From: Streptomyces sp. BA2
GTDB taxonomy: Bacteria > Actinomycetota > Actinomycetes > Streptomycetales > Streptomycetaceae
Length of the DNA stretch: 64,000 nucleotides
Assembly (NCBI RefSeq): GCF_009769735.1
Contig: NZ_WSRO01000002.1
Span: 3,112,001-3,176,000 of the forward strand
Direction: 5' to 3'
The notes under the pieces are model-generated. The model had not been told where the DNA came from. It was given only the letters and a program-made list of their open reading frames with translations, and searched no databases. This document shows positions 35,334 to 43,818 of this stretch, one piece after another; the first letter of the stretch is position 1; every line of letters begins with the position of its first letter. The position numbers and the translations under genes were made by a program.

Positions 35334-36338
35334 GTGGGCAGCAAGGAAAGACGTCCGGACGGCGCCGAAGGCCGCAGGGACGGTCAGCGATGTCCCGAAT
35401 GCGGTACGTCGCGGGAGCCGGGCAGCGCGCCTGCCTGCGGCTGTACGGAGCGGGCCGCCGACGCGGCGCGGGACGCGAGGTCAGCGGACGCCGCCGCCGC
35501 GGAGGACTTCGATCCGCTGCGGATACGCCCGTACGTGACGCTGCCGGAGCCTGGCCCTGCGGAGGCGGAGGCGGCGGCGCCTGAGCCGAGGCCGGGGACT
35601 GAGCCGGGGCCGGGGCCGGCTCCCGCGCCCGTTCTCCCGCCGGAGGCCGTGGCTCCGCCGCGGTCGGCGGATGTGGGTCTTTTCGCGGCGGGCGCACCGG
35701 ATTCGGCCCCCTCCCCGCCCCCTCCGCCGTACGACGACGAACCGGAGCCGCGGCGCGGCCGTACCGGCCTGTACGCGGGGGTGAGCGCGGCGGTGGCCGT
35801 GGTGGCCGTCGCGGTGCTCGCGGCGGTGCTGCTCTCTCCGGACAAGCCGCAACGGGAGCAGGCGATGCCGGACGTGCCGACACGTGCGGCGACCGCCGCC
35901 CCGTCCGACTCCGCCACGGAGCCGCCGCCGTCGACGGCTTCCCCATCGCCCTCCGCGCCCCCGTCCACGTCCTCGTCCGCGCCCGCGTCGCCCGAGGCGA
36001 GCCCCTCCGCGTCCCCGTCACGCTCGGCCTCGTCCAAGCCGCGGTCCACCCCGCCTCCGAGCCGCTCGACGGCGCGGGCGACGGGTTCGGTGGAGTCGGC
36101 GACGCCGAGGGCCGACGGAGTCCTGAGGCGTGGGGACAAGGGCCCGGAGGTCGAGGAACTCCAGCAGCGCCTGCAGCAGCTGTACCTGTACATGGGCCGG
36201 ACCCACGGCAGGTACGACACCCAGGTCGCGGACGCGGTGACCCGCTTCCAGTACGCCCGGGGGACGCAGGGTGACGGCGAGGGGGTCTACGGGAAGAGGA
36301 CGCGGGCGGCGTTGGAGCGGGAGACGAGGGAGCCGTAA
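35334..36338 (+). CDS. Membrane-anchored peptidoglycan-binding protein with N-terminal zinc ribbon
   Basis: About 334 aa from GTG 35334. Order of parts: a cytoplasmic Cys cluster RCPECGTSREPGSAPACGC (about 19-37) resembling a zinc ribbon; a Pro/Ala-rich stretch; one transmembrane helix (about 145-168); a long Ser/Thr/Pro linker (about 180-255); and a C-terminal PG_binding_1 domain (VLRRGDKGPEVEELQQRLQQ ... FQYARGTQGDGEGVYGKRT). A single-span protein that senses or tethers to the cell wall. The ribosome-binding site is weak and the start is not certain. Divergent from the DHA2 exporter. Confidence 0.85.
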   Translation: MGSKERRPDGAEGRRDGQRCPECGTSREPGSAPACGCTERAADAARDARSADAAAAEDFDPLRIRPYVTLPEPGPAEAEAAAPEPRPGTEPGPGPAPAPVLPPEAVAPPRSADVGLFAAGAPDSAPSPPPPPYDDEPEPRRGRTGLYAGVSAAVAVVAVAVLAAVLLSPDKPQREQAMPDVPTRAATAAPSDSATEPPPSTASPSPSAPPSTSSSAPASPEASPSASPSRSASSKPRSTPPPSRSTARATGSVESATPRADGVLRRGDKGPEVEELQQRLQQLYLYMGRTHGRYDTQVADAVTRFQYARGTQGDGEGVYGKRTRAALERETREP

Positions 36339-36396
36339 GGCCCGGCGCCCGGCCCACACCGGCTACAGCAACCGCGGCCTCTCATCTGCAACCCCC

Positions 36397-36480
36397 GGCT
36401 GCCTCTCGGCTGCTACCGACGAGGCTGCCTCTCGGCTGCGGGTGCGTGGGGGCCAGTCGCGCAGTTCCCCGCGCCCCTGA
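36397..36480. repeat. 17-bp direct repeat and a GCGCAGTTCCCCGCGCCCCT element
   Basis: GGCTGCCTCTCGGCTGC occurs at 36397-36413 and again at 36423-36439. It is followed at 36459-36478 by GCGCAGTTCCCCGCGCCCCT, a sequence I recognise as dispersed between convergent genes in many Streptomyces genomes. Fills most of the gap between the peptidoglycan-binding gene and the convergent HAD gene. Confidence 0.7.
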
Positions 36481-36491
36481 CGGGGCTCGGA

Positions 36492-37157
36492 TCAGCCGAA
36501 CGTCAGCCGAAGCGCCCCACCGGCCACGGCCTCCACCCGGACCTGCGTCAAGTCATCGACATGCACAGTGGGCCCGAACTCCCCCGCCCGAGGGCCGATC
36601 CCCACGACCCGCATACCCGCGGCGAGCCCCGCCGCTATCCCCGCCCCGGAGTCCTCGAAGACGACGCAGTCAGCGGGGTCGAAGCCCAGCTCGGCGGCCC
36701 CCTTGAGGAATCCCTCAGGGTCGGGCTTGCTCGCCCCCACGCTCTCCGCGGTGACCCGCACAGCGGGCAGCGGCAGCCCGGCCGCGGCCATCCGACCGGT
36801 GGACAGGGGCACATCCGCGGACGTCACGAGCGCATGCGGCAGCCCTTCGAGCGAGGCTAGGAAGGCAGCGGCTCCCGGCACGGGAACGACACCCTCCATG
36901 TCCGCGGTCTCAGCGGCCAGCATCTCGCGGTTCTCCGCGTAGTTCTCCTCCATAGCCCGCTCCGGCAGCAGCACCGCCATCGACGCGTACCCCTGGCGCC
37001 CGTGGACGACCTTGATGACCTCGTCGAAGTCGAGCCCGTGCCGCTCGGACCAGCGCCGCCAGCAGCGCTCGACCACCGCGTCGGAGTTGACGAGGGTCCC
37101 GTCCATGTCCAGGAGGAGGGCCCGGGCGGTCAGTACAGAGGCAGTCTCAGCCGTCAT
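36492..37157 (-). CDS. HAD-superfamily phosphatase (beta-PGM/sugar-phosphatase-like)
   Basis: 221 aa from ATG 37157. Nucleophile motif LLLDMDGTLVNSD (about 13-25) with a C1-type helical cap, motif II TSAD, motif III Lys in SKPDPEGFL and motif IV VFEDSGAGI. This layout is typical of small sugar-phosphate phosphatases and phosphoglycolate-like enzymes. The substrate is not evident. It lies downstream of a terminator that closes the TMEM165-like gene, so it probably has its own promoter. Confidence 0.9.
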   Translation of the reverse strand: MTAETASVLTARALLLDMDGTLVNSDAVVERCWRRWSERHGLDFDEVIKVVHGRQGYASMAVLLPERAMEENYAENREMLAAETADMEGVVPVPGAAAFLASLEGLPHALVTSADVPLSTGRMAAAGLPLPAVRVTAESVGASKPDPEGFLKGAAELGFDPADCVVFEDSGAGIAAGLAAGMRVVGIGPRAGEFGPTVHVDDLTQVRVEAVAGGALRLTFG

Positions 37158-37198
37158 CGACGTACTCCAGAGCACAGAGGGGCTTCAGGGACTCCGCG

Positions 37199-37245
37199 GT
37201 GGAAGAGCGGAGGAAGAGCGGAGAAAGAGCAGCGGAAGAATCAAG
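37199..37245. repeat. Purine-rich tract with GGAAGAGCGGA-type repeats
   Basis: A run of almost pure G/A on the plus strand with two GGAAGAGCGGA-like copies, just upstream of the HAD gene start (minus strand). Strand-asymmetric tracts like this can alter DNA shape or act in an untranslated leader; no specific role is known. Confidence 0.5.
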
Positions 37246-37247
37246 GC

Positions 37248-37283
37248 GGCTCCGCCCGCCGGTCAGGGAACACGGGCGGAGCC
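37248..37283 (-). terminator. Terminator hairpin after the TMEM165/GDT1-like gene
   Basis: Perfect 11-bp stem GGCTCCGCCCG (37248-37258) with 37273-37283, 14-base loop. Located 110 bp past the stop of the minus-strand gene at 37393. Confidence 0.7.
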
Positions 37284-37392
37284 ACTTTGTTCCTCCACGA
37301 TACAAAAAGGGGCCACCAGACGCCAGCACCGCAGGTCACACCCCCCACGGGGCTCCCAGCGAGGCGCAGAGCCAGGCCCCCGGCCGGACATC

Positions 37393-37971
37393 TCAGGCAA
37401 TCGCCTCGTACAGGCTCCACACACCGAGCCCCAGCATCAGCAGCGCCGCGATCTTGGTGATCAGCGAGAGCGGAACACGCTTCATCAGCGCCTTTCCGCC
37501 GACGATGCCGAGCCCGGCGACCGCCCACAGCGCGAGCACCGCGCCGAGACCCACGGAGAGCGGGTCGTCGTACCGCGCGGCCAGGTTCGCGGTCATGATC
37601 TGCGTCAGATCACCGAACTCCGCGACCAGGATCAGCATGAATCCCGCGCCGGAGACCTTCCAGAAGCTCTGGTCCTTGGGCTCGCGGACCTCCTCCTCGT
37701 CCTCGCCGCCCTTCATGAGCAGCATCGCCGCCCCGCCGAGGAAGAGGACGCCGGTGAGCGCGTGCAGCAGTTGCTGCGGCAGGAGCGTCAGTACGCTGCC
37801 CGCCGCCACGGCGAGCACGACATGGACGACGAAGGCGGCCGCGACCCCGACGAAGACGTACGAGGCGCGGTAGCGCGTCCCGAGGACGAGCCCGGCCAGC
37901 GCTGTCTTGTCCGGGAGTTCGGCAAGGAAGACGACGCCGAAGACGAGCGCCATCACGCTGATGCTGATCAA
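37393..37971 (-). CDS. TMEM165/GDT1-family (UPF0016) divalent-cation transporter
   Basis: 192 aa, six transmembrane helices in two repeats, each with the family acidic motif: FLAELPDKTALA (about 15-26) and VAEFGDLTQIM (about 116-126). An acidic loop GGEDEEEVREPKD separates the halves. The family exports Mn2+ or exchanges Ca2+/Mn2+ for protons; here Mn2+ efflux is most likely. The start is TTG 37971 with GAGGA four bases upstream; GTG 37956 and ATG 37953 are alternatives. Confidence 0.9.
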   Translation of the reverse strand: MISISVMALVFGVVFLAELPDKTALAGLVLGTRYRASYVFVGVAAAFVVHVVLAVAAGSVLTLLPQQLLHALTGVLFLGGAAMLLMKGGEDEEEVREPKDQSFWKVSGAGFMLILVAEFGDLTQIMTANLAARYDDPLSVGLGAVLALWAVAGLGIVGGKALMKRVPLSLITKIAALLMLGLGVWSLYEAIA

Positions 37972-38493
37972 GGTTCCTCAATCGGTCGGGGCTGCCCCAC
38001 CGAGAGCATTCTGTACGTCACGTACGTACGACACCTCGGCACGGCAGCGCACACAGACGTACACGGTCATGTACGTCGGGCACTGCTTGCCGAAGGTCTC
38101 GCTGGCCGGCCTCGTCCATCGCGGTCCATTGCGGTCCATCGCGAGGATGACGGGCCTGCCTCCGGGCGCCGGCTCAGGCGAGCTGAGCAGTATGTCGACG
38201 GTCCGGCGAAGAGCTACTCCCCTTCTGCGCCATCCATCGTACGGGACGTCCGCGCACCCCGGACCAGGGCCTTTCGACCCACCGGAAAAGTGATCCGGAC
38301 CACACCTGGCAGCCATTTCGACACCTCTGCGCCAACTCCCGCACAGATGACCGGACATGACACAGCACCAGGACTCTTGAACTGAGCACCTGATTGACGC
38401 GACCCTGTCACCTAACGCACATCCACCGGAAACCCCACCGCGTCAGCATGGCCGCCCCAACGGCCAACATCCCCCCACAACAAGGGAGTTCGT
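37972..38493. other. 522-bp region without a confident gene
   Basis: A minus-strand reading frame ending at 37978 gives VYVCVRCRAEVSYVRDVQ near its C-terminus with good codon use there, which could be a small CxxC protein of 30-70 residues. Its upstream part has poor codon bias, and no ribosome-binding site or start is convincing. Otherwise the region holds only the promoter of the HNH nuclease gene. Confidence 0.35.
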
Positions 38494-39141
38494 ATGTCCG
38501 CTGTCTACGCGCGTCGACGCTTCGCCACTCTCACCGCCCTGACCGCGCTCGCCTCCGCGGCGGCCCTCCTCACCGGCGCCCCGGCCCAGGCCGCTCCCCC
38601 GGCGCCGGTCTCCGCCGCCACCGCCCGCACCTACCTGGGCCAGCTCACCGAGAAGGCCGAGGGCTCCTCCGACGGCTACAGCCGCGAGAAGTTCCCGCAC
38701 TGGAAGACCCAGTCCGGCGCCTGCAACACCCGCGAGGTCGTCCTCAAGCGCGACGGCACGAACGTCCAGCAGGACTCCAGCTGCGCGGCCACCTCGGGCA
38801 CGTGGAAATCCCCGTACGACGGCGGCACCTGGACCGCGGCGTCCGACGTCGACATCGACCACGTCATCCCGCTCTCCGAGGCCTGGAAGTCCGGCGCGAG
38901 CAGTTGGACCACCGCCCAGCGGGAAGGTTTCGCCAACGACCTCAGCCGCCCCCAGCTGATCGCCGTCACCGACAACGTCAACCAGAGCAAGGGCGACCAG
39001 GACCCGGCGGAGTGGATGCCGCCGACCACGTCGTACCACTGCTACTACGCGCGAATGTGGGTGGACGTGAAGCACCACTACAACCTCACGGTGAACGCGG
39101 AGGAGAAGACCAAGCTGTCCTCGGTCCTGGGCGGCTGCTGA
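38494..39141 (+). CDS. Secreted HNH-family endonuclease (GmrSD C-terminal/DUF1524-like)
   Basis: 215 aa. Signal peptide ending near AQA (about 33). The nuclease core is DVDIDHVIPLSEAWKSGAS (about 119-137) with metal/catalytic His123, and DNVNQSKGDQDPAEWMPP with the Asn and Lys typical of this HNH subgroup. Four Cys (CNT, SCAAT, YHCYY and GGC at the end) could form disulfides in the secreted form. Probably a non-specific extracellular DNase used in nutrient recovery or during hyphal death. AAGGGAG ribosome-binding site. No immunity-like neighbour. Confidence 0.92.
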   Translation: MSAVYARRRFATLTALTALASAAALLTGAPAQAAPPAPVSAATARTYLGQLTEKAEGSSDGYSREKFPHWKTQSGACNTREVVLKRDGTNVQQDSSCAATSGTWKSPYDGGTWTAASDVDIDHVIPLSEAWKSGASSWTTAQREGFANDLSRPQLIAVTDNVNQSKGDQDPAEWMPPTTSYHCYYARMWVDVKHHYNLTVNAEEKTKLSSVLGGC

Positions 39142-39262
39142 GCCTCGCCCCTCGCAGACGGCTCCTGAGGTCACCGGCCTGTAACCAGCGGGAATCCCCG
39201 GAACCTCCCCACTGCCCTCCGTCGTTCCGTACCGTACGGGGCGACGGAGGAGAGTGATCATC

Positions 39263-40933
39263 GTGGCACGGCTGCGCCTGGGTCCACTGCTGAGGTATGT
39301 CGACGGTTCGACGGCGACGGTCTGGGTCGAGGCCGACCGCCCGTGCACCGCCGAAGTGCGGTGCGCCGACGGCGCCAAGGGCACGGCGAACACGTTCCAG
39401 ATCGCGGGCCATCACTACGCGCTCATCCCGGTCACCGGGCTGCGTCCGGGCACCGAGACCGCGTACGAGGTGCGGCTCGGCGACAGCGGTGGCCCTGTGT
39501 GGCCGCTGCCGGGCTCGCCCTTCCCGCCGAGCACCATCCGCACGCCGGGCGGGGGCGACGACGAGGCGCTCCGCGTCACCTTCGGGTCCTGCCGCTGGGC
39601 GGCTCCGCCGAGCGACGAGCACGACTCCGTCGGGCCCGACGCCCTGGACACCCTCGCCGCCCGCATCGCCACCGGCACGGCGGCCGACCGCCCTGACGTC
39701 CTGCTCCTCCTGGGCGACCAGGTGTACGCGGACAACACCTCCGAGGCGACGCGGCGCTGGCTCGCGGCACGCCGGAATCTGAACGACCCGCCGGGCGACC
39801 AGGTCGCGGACTACGAGGAGTACACCCACCTCTACTACGAATCGTGGCTCGACCCCGAGGTGCGGTGGCTGCTCTCCACCGTGCCCAGCTGCATGATGTT
39901 CGACGACCACGACGTCATAGACGACTGGAACACCAGCGCGGCCTGGCTCGCCGAGATGCGGGCGACGCCGTGGTGGCGCGAGCGGGTCCTGAGCGGCCTG
40001 ATGTCGTACTGGGTCTATCAGCACCTCGGCAATCTGCCGCCCGCCGAGCTGGAGCGCGACGAGCTGTACGCCCTGCTGCGCGCGACGCCGGACGGCACGG
40101 ACGCGCTGCGCGCCTTCGCCGCGGCCTCGGACGCCGATCCCAGGGCGACCCGGTGGAGCTACCGGCGGGACTTCGGCCGCGTACGCCTGCTCATGATCGA
40201 TACGCGGGCGGCGCGCGTCCTGGACGAGCAGAACCGCGCGATGATCGACCCGGACGAGGCGCGCTGGCTGCGCGAGCAGGCTCTGGACGGCGGGGGCGGG
40301 GGCGGGGGCGGAACGGATGGCTACGACCACCTCTTGATCGGGACATCGCTGCCCTGGCTGCTTCCGCACCTCATCCATGACGCCGAGGGCTGGAACGCCG
40401 CGCTGTGCCGTGGCGAGCGGGGGGCGCGCTGGGCCCGCTTCGGCGAGAACCTGCGCAGGCGCTCGGATCTGGAGCACTGGGCGGCGTTCCCCTCGTCCTT
40501 CGACGCGCTGACCTCCCTGATCGCCGAGGCGGGTACGGGGGCGGGCGCCCCGGCGACGGTGTGCGTGCTCTCCGGCGACGTCCACCACGCCTACATCGCG
40601 GAACCGACCTGGCCGGGCGGCGGCGGCCCCGACTCCCGCGTCCTGCAACTGACGTGCTCCCCCGTCCACAACTCCATCCCCGCGTCGATAAAGCTGGGCT
40701 TCCACTTCGGCTGGAGCAGGGTGGGCAGGGCCCTGGGCCGCCGCTTCGTGCGGCACGGCAGGACGGCGCGGGCAGCCATCAACTGGCGCAAAACGGGCGG
40801 GCCTTGGTTCGGCAACCAACTCATGACACTGACGCTGCGGGGCCGTTCGGCGGATGTGCAGCTGGATCAGGCGCGGGTGGTGAAGGGCGTGGGCGTACGC
40901 CTGGAAACAACCCAGGAGTCGAAGCTGTCGTGA
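39263..40933 (+). CDS. PhoD-like alkaline phosphatase/phosphodiesterase
   Basis: About 556 aa. N-terminal fibronectin-like domain (DGSTATVWVEAD ... GTETAYEVRLGD), then the PhoD metallophosphatase: VTFGSCRWA, LLLGDQVYAD, FDDHDVIDDW and VLSGDVHHAYI give the metal ligands. No Tat or Sec signal peptide is visible, so unlike classical PhoD it appears cytoplasmic. A Gly run interrupts the domain (about 344-350). GTG 39263 is taken (AGGAG ten bases upstream); GTG 39254 is too close to the site but in frame. Confidence 0.88.
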   Translation: MARLRLGPLLRYVDGSTATVWVEADRPCTAEVRCADGAKGTANTFQIAGHHYALIPVTGLRPGTETAYEVRLGDSGGPVWPLPGSPFPPSTIRTPGGGDDEALRVTFGSCRWAAPPSDEHDSVGPDALDTLAARIATGTAADRPDVLLLLGDQVYADNTSEATRRWLAARRNLNDPPGDQVADYEEYTHLYYESWLDPEVRWLLSTVPSCMMFDDHDVIDDWNTSAAWLAEMRATPWWRERVLSGLMSYWVYQHLGNLPPAELERDELYALLRATPDGTDALRAFAAASDADPRATRWSYRRDFGRVRLLMIDTRAARVLDEQNRAMIDPDEARWLREQALDGGGGGGGGTDGYDHLLIGTSLPWLLPHLIHDAEGWNAALCRGERGARWARFGENLRRRSDLEHWAAFPSSFDALTSLIAEAGTGAGAPATVCVLSGDVHHAYIAEPTWPGGGGPDSRVLQLTCSPVHNSIPASIKLGFHFGWSRVGRALGRRFVRHGRTARAAINWRKTGGPWFGNQLMTLTLRGRSADVQLDQARVVKGVGVRLETTQESKLS

Positions 40934-41196
40934 GCTTGCGCACCCATGGGGCGCCAGGAGCCCGCTGACCGCCAGCCCACCCCCTACGCCCCCCACGACC
41001 CCCTTATTTCTCATAGCCCCGCAAAGGCGACCAGCACCCCCTGGGCAACACGTGACACAGCCCACACCCGGCTGACGATCCTCCGTCACGGGGTTCGACT
41101 TCGGGGGTTCCGGCGGCATGATGAGGCGGACCGTCCGCTTCCATCACCCCCCCCACGCCCCCCCACAGCCCCCTCCTATGCCCGGGAGTCACGCCT

Positions 41197-43170
41197 TTGT
41201 CCGCACCATCCGCAGCGGCCGCACCGGAACATGACGTTGCAGTCGCCGTCGTCGGCGCGGGGCCCCGCGGCACGAGTGTCCTGGAGCGCCTCTGCGCATC
41301 GGCAGCCGAACTCCTGCCGCCGGGGGCGCGGCTGACGGTCCACGTCGTGGATCCCTCGCCGCCGGGGCCGGGACGCGTCTGGCGGACCGCCCAGCCGGCC
41401 GAGCTGCTCATGAACACGGTCGCCTCGCAGGTGACCCTCTTCACCGACGAGAGCGTCGACTGCGCGGGGCCGATCCGCCCGGGGCCGAGCCTGTACGCGT
41501 GGGCCGCCGCCGGGCACGAGCCGGGGCTCGGCCCGGACGACTATCCGACGCGCGCCTGCTACGGCCGCTATCTGGAGTGGGTCTTCGCCGAGACCCTGCG
41601 CGGCGCCCCCGGAACCGTCCGGGTCCAGGTGCACGCGGCGCGCGCCGTGCGGCTCGAAGGGCCGGGCGACGGCGCCCAGTGCCTCGTGCTCGACAGCGGC
41701 CGTGAGCTCTCCGGGCTCGACGCCGTCGTCCTCGCGCAGGGCCACCTCCCCACGATCAGCGACGAAGCACAGGAGCGCCTCGCCGCCCACGCCGTGCGCC
41801 ACGGGCTGCGCCACATACCGCCGGCCAACCCCGCCGACGTGGACCTGTCGTCCGTGGTCCCCGGCGAGCGCGTCCTGCTGCGCGGCCTCGGCCTGAACTT
41901 CTTCGACCACATGGCGCTCCTGACGCAGGGCCGCGGCGGACGCTTCACCCCGGCGCCGGAAGGGGGCCTGCGCTATCAGCCCTCGGGGCACGAGCCGAAG
42001 CTGTACGCGGGGTCGCGGCGCGGCATCCCCTACCAAGCGCGCGGCGACAACGCGAAGGGCCCGTACGGACGGCACGAGCCGCTCGTCCTCACCTCCGACG
42101 TCATAGCCCGCTTCCGCAAGCGCGCGGACAGCGGCGACGCCCCGGACTTCCTGGACGAGATATGGCCGCTGGTCGCGAAGGAGGTGGAGACGGTCTACTA
42201 CGCGGCCCTCGTCCAACCCGCCGGGCGGGCAGCCGGGCGAGCAGAGGACTTCCGGGACGCTTTCCTCGCGGCGCCGCATCGCACGCCTCAAGAAGCCCTG
42301 ATCCTGGACGAGTTCGGGATCTCCGAGGCCGTGCGCTGGTCCTGGGACCGCCTCGCGCAGCCGCACTCCGGCCGCACCTTCCGCTCCCCGGACGACTTCC
42401 GCGCCTGGCTGCTCGCGTATCTGCGTGAGGACACCGCGCAGGCCGCGCTCGGCAACGTCGCGAGCCCGCTGAAGTCCGCCCTGGACGTACTGCGCGATCT
42501 GCGCAACGAACTCCGCCTGATCCTCGACCACGGCGGCCTGTCGGGGACGTCACGCCGCGAGCACCTGGACCGCTGGTACACGCCGCTCAACGCCTTCCTC
42601 TCGATCGGCCCGCCCCGGCGCCGCATCGAGGAGATGACGGCACTGATCGAGGCAGGCGTCGTCGAGGTGCTCGGCCCGCGTCTCGACGTGCGGCCCGCCG
42701 CCGGCGGGGCGTATCTCGCGCACTCCCCCGACGTACCGGGGTCGGATGTGTCGGTCACCACACTGATCGAGGCCCGGCTCCCCGAACCGGACGTCCGGCG
42801 CACCGCGGACGAGCTGCTCGGGCGGCTCCTGAGGACGGGGCAGTGCCGCGCCCACGTCGTCGACGGCCACGAAACCGGAGGCCTCGACGTCACGCCCCGC
42901 CCCTACCACCTGATCGACCGTCAAGGCCGGGCCCACGCAAGGAGGTTCGCGTTCGGAGTACCCACCGAAGGCGTGCACTGGGTGACCGCCGCCGGGGCCA
43001 GGCCTGGCGTCGACTCGGTGACCTTGTCGGACGCGGACGCGGTGGCGCGGGCCGCGCTGCGAACGGCGGCCGGAGCGCCGGAGGGCCCCTCCGCGACCGG
43101 AGCGGTCCCGTCCGCGCGGCAAGCGGAATCCCCCGAATGGCCAGATGTTGAACTTGCAAGCATTGATTAG
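41197..43170 (+). CDS. FAD/NAD(P)-binding protein, HpyO/NAD_binding_9-like
   Basis: 657 aa from TTG 41197 with GGGAG eight bases upstream. Dinucleotide-binding motif VAVVGAGPRGTSVLERL (about 15-31), HVVDPSPPGPGRVWR, LLMNTVASQVT, and a second region VVLAQGHLPT. This is the large FAD-NAD(P)-binding family related to lysine/ornithine N-hydroxylases, mostly uncharacterised. No ferredoxin or P450 partner adjoins. Its stop codon overlaps an iron-box-like sequence that precedes doxX. Confidence 0.88.
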   Translation: MSAPSAAAAPEHDVAVAVVGAGPRGTSVLERLCASAAELLPPGARLTVHVVDPSPPGPGRVWRTAQPAELLMNTVASQVTLFTDESVDCAGPIRPGPSLYAWAAAGHEPGLGPDDYPTRACYGRYLEWVFAETLRGAPGTVRVQVHAARAVRLEGPGDGAQCLVLDSGRELSGLDAVVLAQGHLPTISDEAQERLAAHAVRHGLRHIPPANPADVDLSSVVPGERVLLRGLGLNFFDHMALLTQGRGGRFTPAPEGGLRYQPSGHEPKLYAGSRRGIPYQARGDNAKGPYGRHEPLVLTSDVIARFRKRADSGDAPDFLDEIWPLVAKEVETVYYAALVQPAGRAAGRAEDFRDAFLAAPHRTPQEALILDEFGISEAVRWSWDRLAQPHSGRTFRSPDDFRAWLLAYLREDTAQAALGNVASPLKSALDVLRDLRNELRLILDHGGLSGTSRREHLDRWYTPLNAFLSIGPPRRRIEEMTALIEAGVVEVLGPRLDVRPAAGGAYLAHSPDVPGSDVSVTTLIEARLPEPDVRRTADELLGRLLRTGQCRAHVVDGHETGGLDVTPRPYHLIDRQGRAHARRFAFGVPTEGVHWVTAAGARPGVDSVTLSDADAVARAALRTAAGAPEGPSATGAVPSARQAESPEWPDVELASID

Positions 43171-43185
43171 GTTCCCCTAACCTTG
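43167..43185 (+). promoter_or_regulatory. IdeR/DmdR1-type iron box upstream of doxX
   Basis: TTAGGTTCCCCTAACCTTG matches 14 of 19 bases of the iron-box consensus TTAGGTTAGGCTAACCTAA, including both TTAGGTT and CTAACCT blocks; mismatches are the centre and last two bases. It overlaps the stop codon of the FAD gene and lies 47 bp before the doxX start, so iron-dependent repression of doxX is predicted. Confidence 0.7.
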
Positions 43186-43231
43186 GGCCTCCGCTCGGTT
43201 ACCGTCCCCAAAAACCGAAGGAGTCCCCCAC

Positions 43232-43681
43232 ATGACTGGACGTCTCAACAGCGCCCAGCCCTACGCCCTCGGGCTGTTCCGCATCGTCATCGGCCTGCTC
43301 TTCGCCTGCCACGGCGCCGCCTCGCTCTTCGGAGTGCTCGGTGGCGCGGTCGGCGGCGGCACGATCGACGCGGGCACCTGGCCGGGCTGGTACGCGGCCG
43401 TCATCCAGCTGGTCGGCGGCGGCCTGGTCGCCCTCGGCCTCGGCACCCGCGCCGCGGCGTTCATCTCGTCGGGATCGATGGCGTACGCCTACTTCAAGGT
43501 GCACCAGCCGGAGGCCCTGTGGCCGATGCAGAACGGCGGAGAGGCCGCCGCGATCTTCTGCTGGGCCATGCTCCTGCTCGTCTTCACCGGCTCGGGCGCT
43601 CTCGGCCTCGACCGGCTCTTCGCCTCGCGCGGTGAGAGCGAGGACAAGGCGGCGTCGGAGCGGACGCCGGTGGCCGCCTGA
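43232..43681 (+). CDS. DoxX-family membrane protein
   Basis: 149 aa, four transmembrane helices. The DoxX pattern is clear: ALGLFRIVIGLLFACHGAAS, PGWYAAVIQLVGGGLVALGL, GTRAAAFISSGSMAYAYF, and the fourth helix FCWAMLLLVFTGSG followed by GLDRLF. DoxX proteins are linked to redox homeostasis and, in mycobacteria, to a superoxide-detoxifying membrane complex. An iron box precedes the gene and an SOD-like gene follows on the other strand, both suggesting an oxidative or iron-stress role. GGAG ribosome-binding site. Confidence 0.92.
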   Translation: MTGRLNSAQPYALGLFRIVIGLLFACHGAASLFGVLGGAVGGGTIDAGTWPGWYAAVIQLVGGGLVALGLGTRAAAFISSGSMAYAYFKVHQPEALWPMQNGGEAAAIFCWAMLLLVFTGSGALGLDRLFASRGESEDKAASERTPVAA

Positions 43682-43708
43682 CGCGGACGCGCGCTCAACG
43701 CCCGCTGT

Positions 43709-43758
43709 GTGACGGCGCCCTCTTCCTCGTACGCGTACGAGGAAGAGGGCGCCGTCAC
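43709..43758. terminator. Perfect 50-bp palindrome, bidirectional terminator
   Basis: The 50 bases are fully self-complementary about the centre GTACGCGTAC with no unpaired loop in DNA. It lies between the stop of doxX (43681) and the stop of the convergent SOD-like gene (43819). As RNA it makes a 23-bp stem with a 4-base loop. Confidence 0.93.
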
Positions 43759-43818
43759 GTGTCAGACCCCGCCGCGCACCAGCCCCTCGCGCTCCGAAGA
43801 ATCAAGTGAGCGACGGCT

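Noticed and set aside
39086..41119. Minus-strand open frame of 677 codons
   Set aside because: Antisense to the PhoD-like gene; lacks motifs and consists of low-complexity Arg/Gly/Val.
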